Positions 14,982 through 24,865 of a stretch of DNA of 47,032 nucleotides are shown one piece after another; positions within the stretch are counted from its first letter, which is position 1, and each line of letters opens with the position of its first letter. The stretch lies in NCBI GenBank assembly GCA_910585525.1, contig CAJUFR010000014.1, positions 1-47,032 of the forward strand. The letters are read 5' to 3'. Source of the DNA: an uncultured Angelakisella sp. GTDB taxonomy: Bacteria; Bacillota; Clostridia; Oscillospirales; Ruminococcaceae. The position numbers and the translations under genes are program-made. The notes below the pieces were generated by a model. It worked only from the letters and a program-made list of their open reading frames with translations, did no database searches and was not told the DNA's origin.

Positions 14982-16193
14982 CTAGCGGTTGTTTAGCATG
15001 CGGATGATGTCGGTGAGGTCGATGTCATCCGCCGGGTCGGGACCGCCCAGGTCGTCCAGGTAGGCGTCGTCGCCGGGAGCGGGCTCCTCACCCAGGGCGG
15101 AGAGGTTCTCGGCCAGGGAGGGGGCGGGGACAGGCTGGGGCTCCGGCGCAGGGGCCGGGGCGGGCGCCGCCGGAGCGGCAGCGGGAGCCCTATGCTCCAC
15201 CTTGGCGGGGGTGGTGGGGATGCTGTAGCCGGATTCGTGCTCAAAGTCGGTGGCGATGACGGTGATGCAGATCTCGTCGTCCAGGCTCTCGTCGAAGGCG
15301 ACGCCCCAGATGAGGTTGACCTCCTCCGCAGCGGCGTCGTGGATCATGGCCGAGGCGTTGTTGATGTCCTTCAGATCGATGTTGGGGGGGACCAGGAAGT
15401 TGACGATGACGCCCCGGGCGCCGTTGATGGAGGTCTCCAGCAGCGGGGAAGTGATGGCCTCCTGGGCCGCCTTCTCCGCCTTGCCCTCGCCGCTGGCCCG
15501 GCCGATGCCCATGTGGGCGAAGCCGGCGTCCTTCATCACCGAGGTGACGTCGGCGAAGTCCAGGTTGATGACACCCTTGATGTTGATGAGGTCGGAGATG
15601 CTCTGCACCGCCTGCATCAGCACCTCGTCGGCGGCGGCGAAGGCGTTGACAAAGGTGATCTCCGGGTTGATGGCCCGCAGCCGCTCGTTGGGGATGACCA
15701 GCAGGGAATCCACCTTCTCCTTCAGCTTGGTGATGCCGTCCTGGGCCTGGCGGATGCGGCGCTTGCCCTCGAACTCAAAGGGCTTGGTGACCACGCCGAT
15801 GGTGAGGATGCCCATGTCGTGGGCGATGCCGGCGATGACCGGGGCCGCCCCGGTGCCGGTGCCGCCCCCCATCCCGGCGGTGATGAACACCATGTCGGTG
15901 CCCTTAAGGGCGGCGGCGATCTCCTCCTTGCTCTCCTCGGCGGCCTTCTGGCCCTTCTCCGGGTCGCCGCCGGCGCCCATGCCACGGGTCAGCTTGTCCC
16001 CGATGTGCAGCTTGTAGGTGGCGCTGGAGAAACGGAGGGCCTGGATGTCGGTGTTTACCGAGACGAACTCCACGCTGCTCATCCCGCTGTTGCACATGTG
16101 GTCCACGGCGTTGCCGCCGCCGCCGCCCACACCCACTACCTTGATGGCGACTACCTTGTTGAAATCATTGTCCAGATCGATGTTCATCTTCAT
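14982..16193 (-). CDS. ftsZ: Cell division protein FtsZ
   Basis: A 403-aa tubulin-like GTPase that forms the cytokinetic ring. Visible features: GVGGGGGNAV (21-30), the tubulin signature GGGTGTG (109-115), the T7 synergy loop NLDFAD (210-215), a Pro/Ala-rich linker (about 330-375) and the C-terminal peptide DLTDIIRMLNNR, a variant of the usual FtsA/SepF-binding tail. The start at 16193 (MKMNID) is preferred because GGAGGAG lies 9 bp before it; the open frame includes six more codons that contain that site. Last gene of the dcw cluster, separated from ftsQ by 137 bp holding a promoter, so FtsZ can be made independently of the wall genes. Confidence 0.97.
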   Translation of the reverse strand: MKMNIDLDNDFNKVVAIKVVGVGGGGGNAVDHMCNSGMSSVEFVSVNTDIQALRFSSATYKLHIGDKLTRGMGAGGDPEKGQKAAEESKEEIAAALKGTDMVFITAGMGGGTGTGAAPVIAGIAHDMGILTIGVVTKPFEFEGKRRIRQAQDGITKLKEKVDSLLVIPNERLRAINPEITFVNAFAAADEVLMQAVQSISDLINIKGVINLDFADVTSVMKDAGFAHMGIGRASGEGKAEKAAQEAITSPLLETSINGARGVIVNFLVPPNIDLKDINNASAMIHDAAAEEVNLIWGVAFDESLDDEICITVIATDFEHESGYSIPTTPAKVEHRAPAAAPAAPAPAPAPEPQPVPAPSLAENLSALGEEPAPGDDAYLDDLGGPDPADDIDLTDIIRMLNNR

Positions 16194-16255
16194 GATCCCA
16201 CGCTCCTCCATATCTCTCGGGACCCAAACGGGCCCCCGGCATTATTCTCTTTACA

Positions 16256-16284
16256 ATAGTACCAGATTTTTGTGCCGGAATCAA
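16256..16284 (-). promoter_or_regulatory. Internal sigma-A-type promoter of ftsZ
   Basis: On the - strand TTGATT (16279-16284), 17-bp spacer, TACTAT (16256-16261), about 63 bp before the ftsZ ATG. A GGGGGCCC-GUUU-GGGUCCC hairpin follows in the leader (about 16217-16237). Confidence 0.55.
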
Positions 16285-16330
16285 CCTTTCCCGACGAAAA
16301 CAACAGTTTTTTCCAAAATTTATATCCATG

Positions 16331-17200
16331 CTAGTATTTGTAATAATGCTCCAGGTAAAAGGGGTGGACAAATTCCTCTATCTTCTGCTCCCGGGTGTAG
16401 GCCCGGGCGTTCTGGGGCAGGATGGAAAGGTCGATGACCCCGGTGAACCCCTCCCCCAGCTGCTCCTCCAGGATGTTCTTTGCAAAGAGGAACTTGTGCT
16501 CCAGCTCCAACTCGGTCCCCAGGCGGAGCAGCACCCGCTTGTCCCACAAAACGCTGGTGGAAAGGTCGTCGCTGACGTCGATATAATCCAGTTGGGCCAT
16601 CTCCGTGGCCTCGCTGGCCTGTATCACGTAGGCCAGGGTCTGCATCACCCGCACCCCCTCCTCCTCCTCCGGGGTGGCGTCCCGGTGTTCCTTGTGGCGG
16701 CGGTCGGTGACCTCCGGGGGGAGCCGCTCCGGGTAGGAGCCCTGCTGGCACCAGCCGAAGTTGGTGCCCAGCACCAGCGGCAGGTCCTCCCCTGCCAGCC
16801 CGGCGCACTGTTCGATGACCCGGCCGCCGGTGCTGAGGAGGGCGTAGCTTTCGGCGTTGTTCACCACCGAGAGCCGGGGCACCGATTCCACCACCCGTAT
16901 CTCCATGGTGGTGGGCAGCACCGGCACTACCTCCACCTGCTCCAGGTAGGAGAAGGCGTCCATCACCTGGGCGGCGGTGCGCTCCCGGTCCACCGAAAAG
17001 ATGTTCTGCTCCAGCTGGATACCGGAGGCGCTGATCAATTCCTCGTCGGTGTACCGCTGGTTGCCGGTGACGGTGACGGCCTTGGTCCGAAAAAACATCG
17101 CAAGGCAAAGCACAGCCGCCCCGGTGAGGACCAGCACCAAAAATGCCATGTACCCCATCCAGCGTCTGCGCCTGCGTCGTTTTATCCGGTTCCTGTCCAT
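16331..17200 (-). CDS. ftsQ: Cell division protein FtsQ/DivIB
   Basis: A 289-aa bitopic protein: a very basic cytoplasmic N-terminus (RNRIKRRRRRRW), one membrane helix (about 15-37), a POTRA domain (about 38-110; VTVTGNQRYTDEELISASGI) and a beta domain to the end. It bridges early and late divisome proteins with FtsL and the class B PBP on the outer face of the membrane. The middle has an acidic/charged insertion (RRHKEHRDATPEEEEG) not typical of short FtsQ. Its start overlaps the murA end by 19 bp. Called from the fold pattern and its place in the dcw cluster. Confidence 0.88.
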   Translation of the reverse strand: MDRNRIKRRRRRRWMGYMAFLVLVLTGAAVLCLAMFFRTKAVTVTGNQRYTDEELISASGIQLEQNIFSVDRERTAAQVMDAFSYLEQVEVVPVLPTTMEIRVVESVPRLSVVNNAESYALLSTGGRVIEQCAGLAGEDLPLVLGTNFGWCQQGSYPERLPPEVTDRRHKEHRDATPEEEEGVRVMQTLAYVIQASEATEMAQLDYIDVSDDLSTSVLWDKRVLLRLGTELELEHKFLFAKNILEEQLGEGFTGVIDLSILPQNARAYTREQKIEEFVHPFYLEHYYKY

Positions 17201-18489
17201 CCGTCCTCTTCATCCGTTCCTTCTTTTCTTTCTTTTCCTTCTATTCTTTGTATGTCCGCCCCCAGCCGGGCCAGCTTGCCGGCGAAGTCGTCGTACCCCC
17301 GGTCGATGTGGGCAAGGCCGGTGACGGTGCTTTGCCCACGGGCGGCCAGCGCCCCCAGCACCACCGCCGCGCCCCCCCGCAGGTCGGTGCAGCAGAGGTC
17401 CGCCCCGGTAAGCCGCTCCACCCCGGTAACCATGGCGGCCCGGCCCTCGGTGACGATGTCCGCCCCCAGCTTGCGGAGTTCCGGGACGTGGCGGTACCGG
17501 CTCTCGAAGATGTTCTCCACAAAAACGGTGCTGCCCCGGGCGGTGGCGGCGGCGGCCATCATCACCGACTGCATGTCGGTGGGGAAGCCGGGGTATGGCA
17601 TCGTCTTGATGGTGCCGAAGCCCCGCAGCCGCTCCGGCGCCGTCAGCCGCACCCAGTCCGGCCCCACCGACACCTGGCACCCCGCCCCGCCCAGCACCGA
17701 CAGGCAGGAGGCCAGATGCCCCGGGTCCACCTGCTCCAGCAGCAGTTCCCCCCCGGTCATGGCGGCGGCGCAGAGGTAGGTCCCGGCGGCGATGCGGTCC
17801 GGGATGACCCGGTGCCGGGTCCCCCCCAGCTTCTCCACCCCCTCCACCCGGATGGCGCCGTCCCGCTCCAGCCGGATGCGGGCCCCGCACCCCCGGAGGA
17901 AGTCGATCAGGTCCAGGATCTCCGGCTCCCGGGCCGCCCCGGTGAGCACCGTTTCCCCCCGGGCGGTGGCGGCGGCGATGATGGTGTTCTCCGTCGCCCC
18001 CACGCTGGGGAAGGTGAGGTCGATGCGGGCCCCGTGGAGACCCCGGGGGGCGCTGCAATAGAGGCGCCCCCCGCTCTCCCGGATGGCGGCCCCCATCTGG
18101 CCCAGGGCGGAAAGGTGGAGGTCGATGGGCCGGGCCCCCAGTTCGCACCCGCCGGGCAGCGTCAGTTCGGCGCAGCCGTGACAGGCGATCATCCCCCCCA
18201 GAAAGACGATGGAGGAGCGCATCGCCCCCATCAGCCGGTCGGGGATGCGGCAATCCCCGCCCCCTTCCCGGCTGGTGACGATGGCATCCCCCTGGCGCGC
18301 CGCCCGGCACCCCAGATGGCCCAGTATCTCCACCGCCACCGAGATATCGGTGAGCCGGGGGCAGTTTTCGATCACCGAATCGCCGCAGACCACCGCGGCC
18401 GCCAGGATGGGCAGGGCGGCGTTCTTGGCACCATGGACCGCCAGCCGCCCCGCCAGCCGGTTGCCTCCCCGTATCATGTAGACAGACAT
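17182..18489 (-). CDS. murA: UDP-N-acetylglucosamine 1-carboxyvinyltransferase MurA
   Basis: A 435-aa EPSP-synthase-fold enzyme that adds enolpyruvate from PEP to UDP-GlcNAc, the first committed step of peptidoglycan synthesis. The conserved GAKNAALP (20-27) and LPGGCELGARPIDLH motif with catalytic Cys115 are intact, so fosfomycin sensitivity of the enzyme is expected; PGFPTDMQ and RFMH-like regions near the C-terminus also fit. The start at 18489 (MSVYMIRGG) is chosen to match the family N-terminus. murA replaces the murB often found at this place in Bacilli clusters. A 110-bp gap separates it from murG. Confidence 0.95.
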   Translation of the reverse strand: MSVYMIRGGNRLAGRLAVHGAKNAALPILAAAVVCGDSVIENCPRLTDISVAVEILGHLGCRAARQGDAIVTSREGGGDCRIPDRLMGAMRSSIVFLGGMIACHGCAELTLPGGCELGARPIDLHLSALGQMGAAIRESGGRLYCSAPRGLHGARIDLTFPSVGATENTIIAAATARGETVLTGAAREPEILDLIDFLRGCGARIRLERDGAIRVEGVEKLGGTRHRVIPDRIAAGTYLCAAAMTGGELLLEQVDPGHLASCLSVLGGAGCQVSVGPDWVRLTAPERLRGFGTIKTMPYPGFPTDMQSVMMAAAATARGSTVFVENIFESRYRHVPELRKLGADIVTEGRAAMVTGVERLTGADLCCTDLRGGAAVVLGALAARGQSTVTGLAHIDRGYDDFAGKLARLGADIQRIEGKERKEGTDEEDGWTGTG

Positions 18490-18599
18490 GGACACACCCG
18501 CTCCCTTTCCCCGGAGGACCAAGCCCTCCGGGCTACTGCGCGGCCCCCGGAAAAAAGGACCGCTTGCAGATGTATCCTATGTTTTTGCCCCGGGAAAGG

Positions 18600-19751
18600 T
18601 TACTTTTCCTTCCCCTCCCCCGCCAAAGCCAGCAGTTGGGCGGCGATCTCCTCCACGGCGCGGGGCTTGGCCAGCTTTTTGGCGTTCTCCCCCAGTTCCT
18701 TCAGCCTGCCGGGGTCTACTACCAGCTGCTCCACCAGCTTCACCAGGCCGGGGCCGGTAAGGTCCTTTTCCTCCACCACCAGGGCCGCCCCGGCGTTTTG
18801 CAGCACCATGGCGTTGTGGTACTGGTGGTTTTCCGCCACATTGGGGGAGGGGATGAGGATGGAGGCCCGGCCGGCGGCGGTGAGTTCGCTGAGGGTGCTG
18901 GCCCCCGCCCGGCAGATGACCAGGTCCGCCGCCGCCAGGCAGGTGGGCATGTCGTCGATGTACTCCCGGATATCCAGGGCGGGGCTCCCCTTCCAGGGGG
19001 CCTTCCGCTCCTCCAGCAGCCGGGGCAGCAGTTCCACCCCGTACTGGCCGGTGGCGTGGATGTGGTAGATGCCCGGCCCCCGGTCCCGCCCCAGGTGCCA
19101 GGCCATCACGTCGGCCACCGCTTCGTTGACCCGCTGGGCCCCCAGGCTCCCCCCAAAGGAGAGGATGCAGACCGCCCCCTCCGGGACACCGCATTTCCTC
19201 CGGGCGGCGGCGCGCTCCTCGGTGAGCACCTCCGGCCGGACCGGGTTGCCGGTGACAGAGCACTTCTCCCCTGTCCCCTCCGGCAGGTGGTCCTTGGCCT
19301 TCTCCACCGCCAGCAGCACCTTGTCCACCCGCTTGGAGAGCAGCTTGGTGGTCACCCCGGGGAAGGCGTTCTGCTCGTGGGTGGCGGTGGGGATGCCCTG
19401 CTTTGCCGCCGTCAAAAGGATGGGGCCGCTGACATAGCCGCCGGTCCCCACCACCAGGTCCGGCCCAAAGGCCCGGATCACCTTCCTGGCCCGGGCCTCC
19501 GCCGTCACCAGCAGGCAGACCGACTTGACGTTGCGGTAGATATTGTAGGGGGTCAGCCGCCGCTGGATGCCCATGGCCCTGAAGGGGACGAAGTCGAACC
19601 CGGCCCCCGGCACCAGCCGGGCCTCCATGCCGTCGGGGTTGCCGGCGAAGCGGATGACGGCGTCAGGGCGCCGCTTTTTCAGCTCGGCGGCGATGGAAAG
19701 GCCGGGGTTGATGTGCCCCGCCGTCCCGCCGCAGGCAAAAAGTATCTTCAT
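18600..19751 (-). CDS. murG: MurG, lipid II-forming GlcNAc transferase
   Basis: A 383-aa GT-B glycosyltransferase that transfers GlcNAc to lipid I to give lipid II on the inner membrane face. The N-terminal GGTAGHINPGLSIA loop is diagnostic, and VGTGGYVSGPILLTAA, THEQNAFPG, ILSFGGSLGAQRVNEAV and the C-terminal VICRAGASTLSELTAAGRASI with PxxxxxNHQYHNA are all present. GGAG lies 9 bp before the ATG. It follows ftsW by 6 bp in the dcw operon. Confidence 0.96.
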   Translation of the reverse strand: MKILFACGGTAGHINPGLSIAAELKKRRPDAVIRFAGNPDGMEARLVPGAGFDFVPFRAMGIQRRLTPYNIYRNVKSVCLLVTAEARARKVIRAFGPDLVVGTGGYVSGPILLTAAKQGIPTATHEQNAFPGVTTKLLSKRVDKVLLAVEKAKDHLPEGTGEKCSVTGNPVRPEVLTEERAAARRKCGVPEGAVCILSFGGSLGAQRVNEAVADVMAWHLGRDRGPGIYHIHATGQYGVELLPRLLEERKAPWKGSPALDIREYIDDMPTCLAAADLVICRAGASTLSELTAAGRASILIPSPNVAENHQYHNAMVLQNAGAALVVEEKDLTGPGLVKLVEQLVVDPGRLKELGENAKKLAKPRAVEEIAAQLLALAGEGKEK

Positions 19752-19757
19752 AAGCTG

Positions 19758-20906
19758 TCACTCCTTTTCCAGTGCTGTTTGCCGGGAGATCGAAAGGATG
19801 ATGCCCATCTGGGCCAGCAGCATCAGCAGCGCCGACCCCCCGTAGGAGAAGAAGGGAAGGCTGATGCCGGTGTTGGGGATGGTGTTGGTGACCACGGCGA
19901 TGTTCAGCACCGTCTGTATCCCCACCTGGGCGGTGAGGCCGGTGGCCATCAGCATCCCGAACCGGTCCCGGGCCTTGACGGCGATCATGAACCCCCGGCA
20001 GATGAGCAGGGCGAACAGCAGGATGATGAGCACCGCCCCCACGAAGCCGATCTCCTCGCAGATGATGGCAAAGACGAAGTCGTTCTGGGGCTCGGGCAAA
20101 AAGAGGTACTTCTGCCGGGAATTGCCGATGCCCGCCCCCATCAGCCCCCCGGAGCCGATGGCGTAAAGGGACTGGATGGTTTGGAACCCTGCCACCTGGG
20201 GATCAATAAAGGGGTCCTTCCAGACGTTGATGCGGTACATGGCACGCTCGTTGATGGAGGGGATGAGCATGGCGATGCCCACCAGGGCGACGCCGCCCGC
20301 CATCCCCAGGCCGAACCACTTGAGGCTGGCCCCCCCCACAAAGATGAGGATGACCCCCAGGGCCATGATCAGGATGGTGGCGGACAGGTGGGGCTCAAAG
20401 ACGATGAGCCCGGCGTAGATGACAAGGATGATGCCGTAGGGCAGGATGCCGTACTGGAAGGTGCCCATCTTGTCGTAGTTCAGGGAGATCATGTGGGAAA
20501 AGAGCAGCACGATGGAGAATTTCGCCACCTCGGTGGGCTGGAACTGCTGCCCCAGGAGGAAGATCCACCGGTGGGCGCCGTTACGGTCGGGCATGAAGTA
20601 GACGATGATCAGCATGATGACGGTAACCCCGAAGGCCAGCCAGGCGAACCGGTGCCAGATATGGTAATCCCAGGTGGAGAGGAAGGCCATCGCCGCAAGA
20701 CCCAGCCCCGCCCACACCAGCTGGCGGGTGATGTAATGGAAGCTGTTCCCCTCGTAGTAGTAGGCGTAGGCGTAGCTGGCGGAGAACATCAGCACCAGGC
20801 CGCAGACCAGCAGCGCCAGCACCAGCACCAAAAAGGTGAGGTCGATGTTCCCCTTGGCCCGATGGATGGGCATTCTTCGGGTGGTTCTATTCGGGATGGT
20901 AATCAT
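19758..20906 (-). CDS. ftsW: FtsW/SpoVE SEDS peptidoglycan polymerase
   Basis: A 382-aa SEDS protein with about ten membrane segments. Diagnostic stretches: FQPTEVAKFSIVL (the GxxxQPxEhaK region), VFEPHLSATILIM, YQTIQSLYAIGSGGLMGAGIGNSRQKYLFLPEPQNDFVFAIICEE split across loops, and NTGISLPFFSYGGSAL near the C-terminus. It polymerises glycan strands from lipid II together with a class B PBP; here the partner would be the SpoVD-type protein. The assigned ATG at 20906 touches an AAAGGAG site with no spacer, so the true start may be elsewhere (the next in-frame ATG is codon 12). Whether it serves division or spore cortex is not resolvable. Confidence 0.93.
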   Translation of the reverse strand: MITIPNRTTRRMPIHRAKGNIDLTFLVLVLALLVCGLVLMFSASYAYAYYYEGNSFHYITRQLVWAGLGLAAMAFLSTWDYHIWHRFAWLAFGVTVIMLIIVYFMPDRNGAHRWIFLLGQQFQPTEVAKFSIVLLFSHMISLNYDKMGTFQYGILPYGIILVIYAGLIVFEPHLSATILIMALGVILIFVGGASLKWFGLGMAGGVALVGIAMLIPSINERAMYRINVWKDPFIDPQVAGFQTIQSLYAIGSGGLMGAGIGNSRQKYLFLPEPQNDFVFAIICEEIGFVGAVLIILLFALLICRGFMIAVKARDRFGMLMATGLTAQVGIQTVLNIAVVTNTIPNTGISLPFFSYGGSALLMLLAQMGIILSISRQTALEKE

Positions 20907-20919
20907 CTCCTTTGTATCA

Positions 20920-21933
20920 TCAGATCAGCATAGCGGCCCAGATCGCCAGGGCGGAGCCGGCGGCGGTGACCAGGGCGAAGGCCACCACGATGCGCACCTC
21001 GGTGTAGCCGCACATCTCAAAGTGGTGGTGGATGGGACTCATCTTGAAGATGCGTTTGCCGTGGGTCAGCTTGAAGTAGGTCATCTGGATGACCACCGAC
21101 GCCATCTCCACCACGTAGATGATGCCGATGAGCACCACAAAGAGGAGCAGCCCCGTCCCGAAGCAAAGGGCGATGACCAGCCCGCTGAGGAAGAGGGAGC
21201 CGGTGTCCCCCATGAACACCTTGGCGGGGTAGAAGTTCCAGACCAAAAAGCCCAGGCACCCCCCGGCCATGGCCGCCGCCAATATCTCCATCTCCCACTG
21301 GCCCAGGATGGCGGTGAGGATCATATAGGCGATGGCCACCACAAAGGTCACCGAGGAGAGCAGGCCGTCCAGCCCGTCGGTAAAGTTCACGGCGTTGGAA
21401 AGGGCCAGGATAGCGAAGAGGGCAAAGGGCCAGTAGAAAACGCCGATGTCCACAACGCCCATAAACGGCACCACCAGGGCGGTGCTCCGGTTGCCGCTTA
21501 TGTACAGCAGCGCCAGGTAGGTTGCGCCGAACAGCAGCTGCAAAAACAGCTTCTGGTTGGGGGTAAGGCCCTCGTTCTCCTTGCGGACGATCTTCAGGTA
21601 ATCGTCCACAAAGCCGATGAGGCCGAAGGCGATGGCCAGCATCAGGCCGTAGAAAAGCCGGGCCTTTACGGCGGCGCCGTCCGGCCGGAGGTTGACCCCG
21701 TCCCCCATCTGCATCAGCAGGTAGCTTGCCACCACCGAGATGACGATGCCAAAGATGAACATGATGCCCCCCATGGTGGGGGTGCCCTGCTTGTTCTTGT
21801 GCCACCGGGGACCGATCTCCAGGATGGTCTGGCCGAAGTGCAGCTTGCGCAGGATGGGCAGCAGCCACACCCCGAAGATGGAGGTGATGGCAAAGGCCAG
21901 CACCACCGCCGTGATGATCCACATTCTGTCCAT
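20920..21933 (-). CDS. mraY: MraY, phospho-MurNAc-pentapeptide transferase
   Basis: A 337-aa membrane enzyme with about ten helices that makes lipid I from UDP-MurNAc-pentapeptide and undecaprenyl phosphate. Motifs: GTPTMGGIMFIFG, FGLIGFVDDYLKIVRK (aspartates of the active site), NAVNFTDGLDGLLSS, VFMGDTGSLFLSG and the C-terminal MSPIHHHFEMCG histidine loop. AGGAAG lies 7 bp upstream of the ATG. It follows murF directly and precedes ftsW by 13 bp; murD, which usually sits at this junction, is absent. Confidence 0.97.
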   Translation of the reverse strand: MDRMWIITAVVLAFAITSIFGVWLLPILRKLHFGQTILEIGPRWHKNKQGTPTMGGIMFIFGIVISVVASYLLMQMGDGVNLRPDGAAVKARLFYGLMLAIAFGLIGFVDDYLKIVRKENEGLTPNQKLFLQLLFGATYLALLYISGNRSTALVVPFMGVVDIGVFYWPFALFAILALSNAVNFTDGLDGLLSSVTFVVAIAYMILTAILGQWEMEILAAAMAGGCLGFLVWNFYPAKVFMGDTGSLFLSGLVIALCFGTGLLLFVVLIGIIYVVEMASVVIQMTYFKLTHGKRIFKMSPIHHHFEMCGYTEVRIVVAFALVTAAGSALAIWAAMLI

Positions 21934-21954
21934 GTATCAACTTCCTATCTGTCT

Positions 21955-23316
<1,362 letters not shown>

Positions 23317-23369
23317 CGGGTCATTCCCACCTTCCTTTATCTATCGGCTTCCGGGGTCCGGCGGATCAC

Positions 23370-24845
23370 TTACTTCCCGCCCTTTGCCTTCTCCTCCAGT
23401 ATCTGCTGCACCAGCACCTTTTCGTCAAAGAAGATGGTCTCCTCCCGCAGCACCTGGTAGTCCTCGTGGCCCTTGCCGGCCAGCAGCAGGATATCGTCCT
23501 TTCTGGCCTGCTCCAGCGCCCAGACGATGGCCTGGTACCGGTCGGGAATGACCTCGTAGGGGGTGTCATATCTTTTCAGCCCCGGCAGGGTGTCGTCGAT
23601 GATCTGCCCCTCGTCCTCGGTGCGGGGGTTGTCGGAGGTGAGGACGGCAAGGTCGGAATACTTGGCCACGATCTCCCCCATAGCCGCCCGCTTGGTGCGG
23701 TCCCGGTCCCCGGCGCAGCCGAACAGGGTGATGAGCCGCCCCGTCCCCTTGTAGGGGCGCAGGGTGGTGATGATCTGCTCCAGTTCCTCCGGGGCGTGGG
23801 CGAAGTCCCGGATGATGGTGTAGTCCACCGGGGCGGGGATGACCTCCGCCCGGCCCGGCACCCCGGGGCAGGCGGCGAGGCCCTTGGCAATCTGCTCCGG
23901 GGGGATGCCCAGGGCGTAGCAGGCGGCGGCCGCCGCCATGGCGTTGCTTACCGAGAACCGCCCCGGCATCGCCACCTTGGTCCGCTGGATGAGCCGCTCC
24001 CCCACCATGAGGAAGCTGCTGCCCTTTACCGTGGCGCTGATGTTCCGGGCGGTGAGGGTGGCGTCGTCCCGCTCCAGGGAAAAGGTCACCGTCCCCGGCC
24101 CCAGTTCCCCCGCCAGCTGCTCCCCCTTGGGGTCGTCCAGGTTCACCACGGCGGCATCCGCCATGGCGAACAGCTTTTTCTTGGCGGCGAAGTAGTTCTC
24201 CATGGTGCCGTGGTAGTCCAGGTGGTCCTGGGAAAGGTTGGTGAAAACGGCGGCGGCGAAGCGGCAACCCTCCAGCCGCCGCTGGTCCAGGGCGTGGGAG
24301 GACGCCTCCATCACCACGTACCGGCACCCCGCCTCCCGCATCCGGTCCAGCATGGCGTGTAGCTGGTAGGGGTCGGGGGTGGTGTGCTTGGCAGGGAACT
24401 CCATCTCCCCGATCTGGTTGTGGATGGTGCCGATGAGACCCACCCGGTTCCCCGCCTGCTCCAGGATGCTCTTGACCAGGAAGGCCACGGTGGTCTTGCC
24501 GCTGGTGCCGGTGATGCCCACCAGCGACAGCTTCTCCCCCGGCCTGCCGAAGTGGTTTTTGCAAAGGAGGGCGTAGGCGGCCCGGGCGTTCTCCACCTGT
24601 ATCTGCCGGGCAAGGCCCAGATCCCGCTCCACCACCACGGCGGCGGCACCGTTTTCCAGCGCCTCCGCCGCCTTGTCGTGGCCGTCGAACCGGCCGCCCC
24701 GGACGCAGACGAAGATGCTCCCCTCCCGCACCTGGCGGGAGTCGTTGGTCACCGAGACGGCGGCCGTCTCCCCCATCTCCTCCCGGGAGATGGAGGCGGT
24801 GTATGAGATGCCATCCAAGTAATCGAGCAGTGTCATGGCCATCAT
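23370..24845 (-). CDS. murE: MurE, UDP-MurNAc-tripeptide synthetase, meso-DAP type
   Basis: A 491-aa Mur ligase. ATP loop GITGTSGKTT (110-119), KHTTPDPYQLH, MEASSHALDQRRL and AHAPEELEQII are MurE features. The DNPRTED motif at residues 405-411 is the DNP-R signature of enzymes that add meso-diaminopimelate rather than lysine, so this organism probably makes DAP-type peptidoglycan. The start is uncertain among three closely spaced ATGs (24845, 24842, 24836); AAAGGAAAGG precedes them. It lies 20 bp downstream of the spoVD-type gene. Confidence 0.95.
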   Translation of the reverse strand: MMAMTLLDYLDGISYTASISREEMGETAAVSVTNDSRQVREGSIFVCVRGGRFDGHDKAAEALENGAAAVVVERDLGLARQIQVENARAAYALLCKNHFGRPGEKLSLVGITGTSGKTTVAFLVKSILEQAGNRVGLIGTIHNQIGEMEFPAKHTTPDPYQLHAMLDRMREAGCRYVVMEASSHALDQRRLEGCRFAAAVFTNLSQDHLDYHGTMENYFAAKKKLFAMADAAVVNLDDPKGEQLAGELGPGTVTFSLERDDATLTARNISATVKGSSFLMVGERLIQRTKVAMPGRFSVSNAMAAAAACYALGIPPEQIAKGLAACPGVPGRAEVIPAPVDYTIIRDFAHAPEELEQIITTLRPYKGTGRLITLFGCAGDRDRTKRAAMGEIVAKYSDLAVLTSDNPRTEDEGQIIDDTLPGLKRYDTPYEVIPDRYQAIVWALEQARKDDILLLAGKGHEDYQVLREETIFFDEKVLVQQILEEKAKGGK

Positions 24846-24865
24846 CCTTTCCTTTGGACAGGCTC

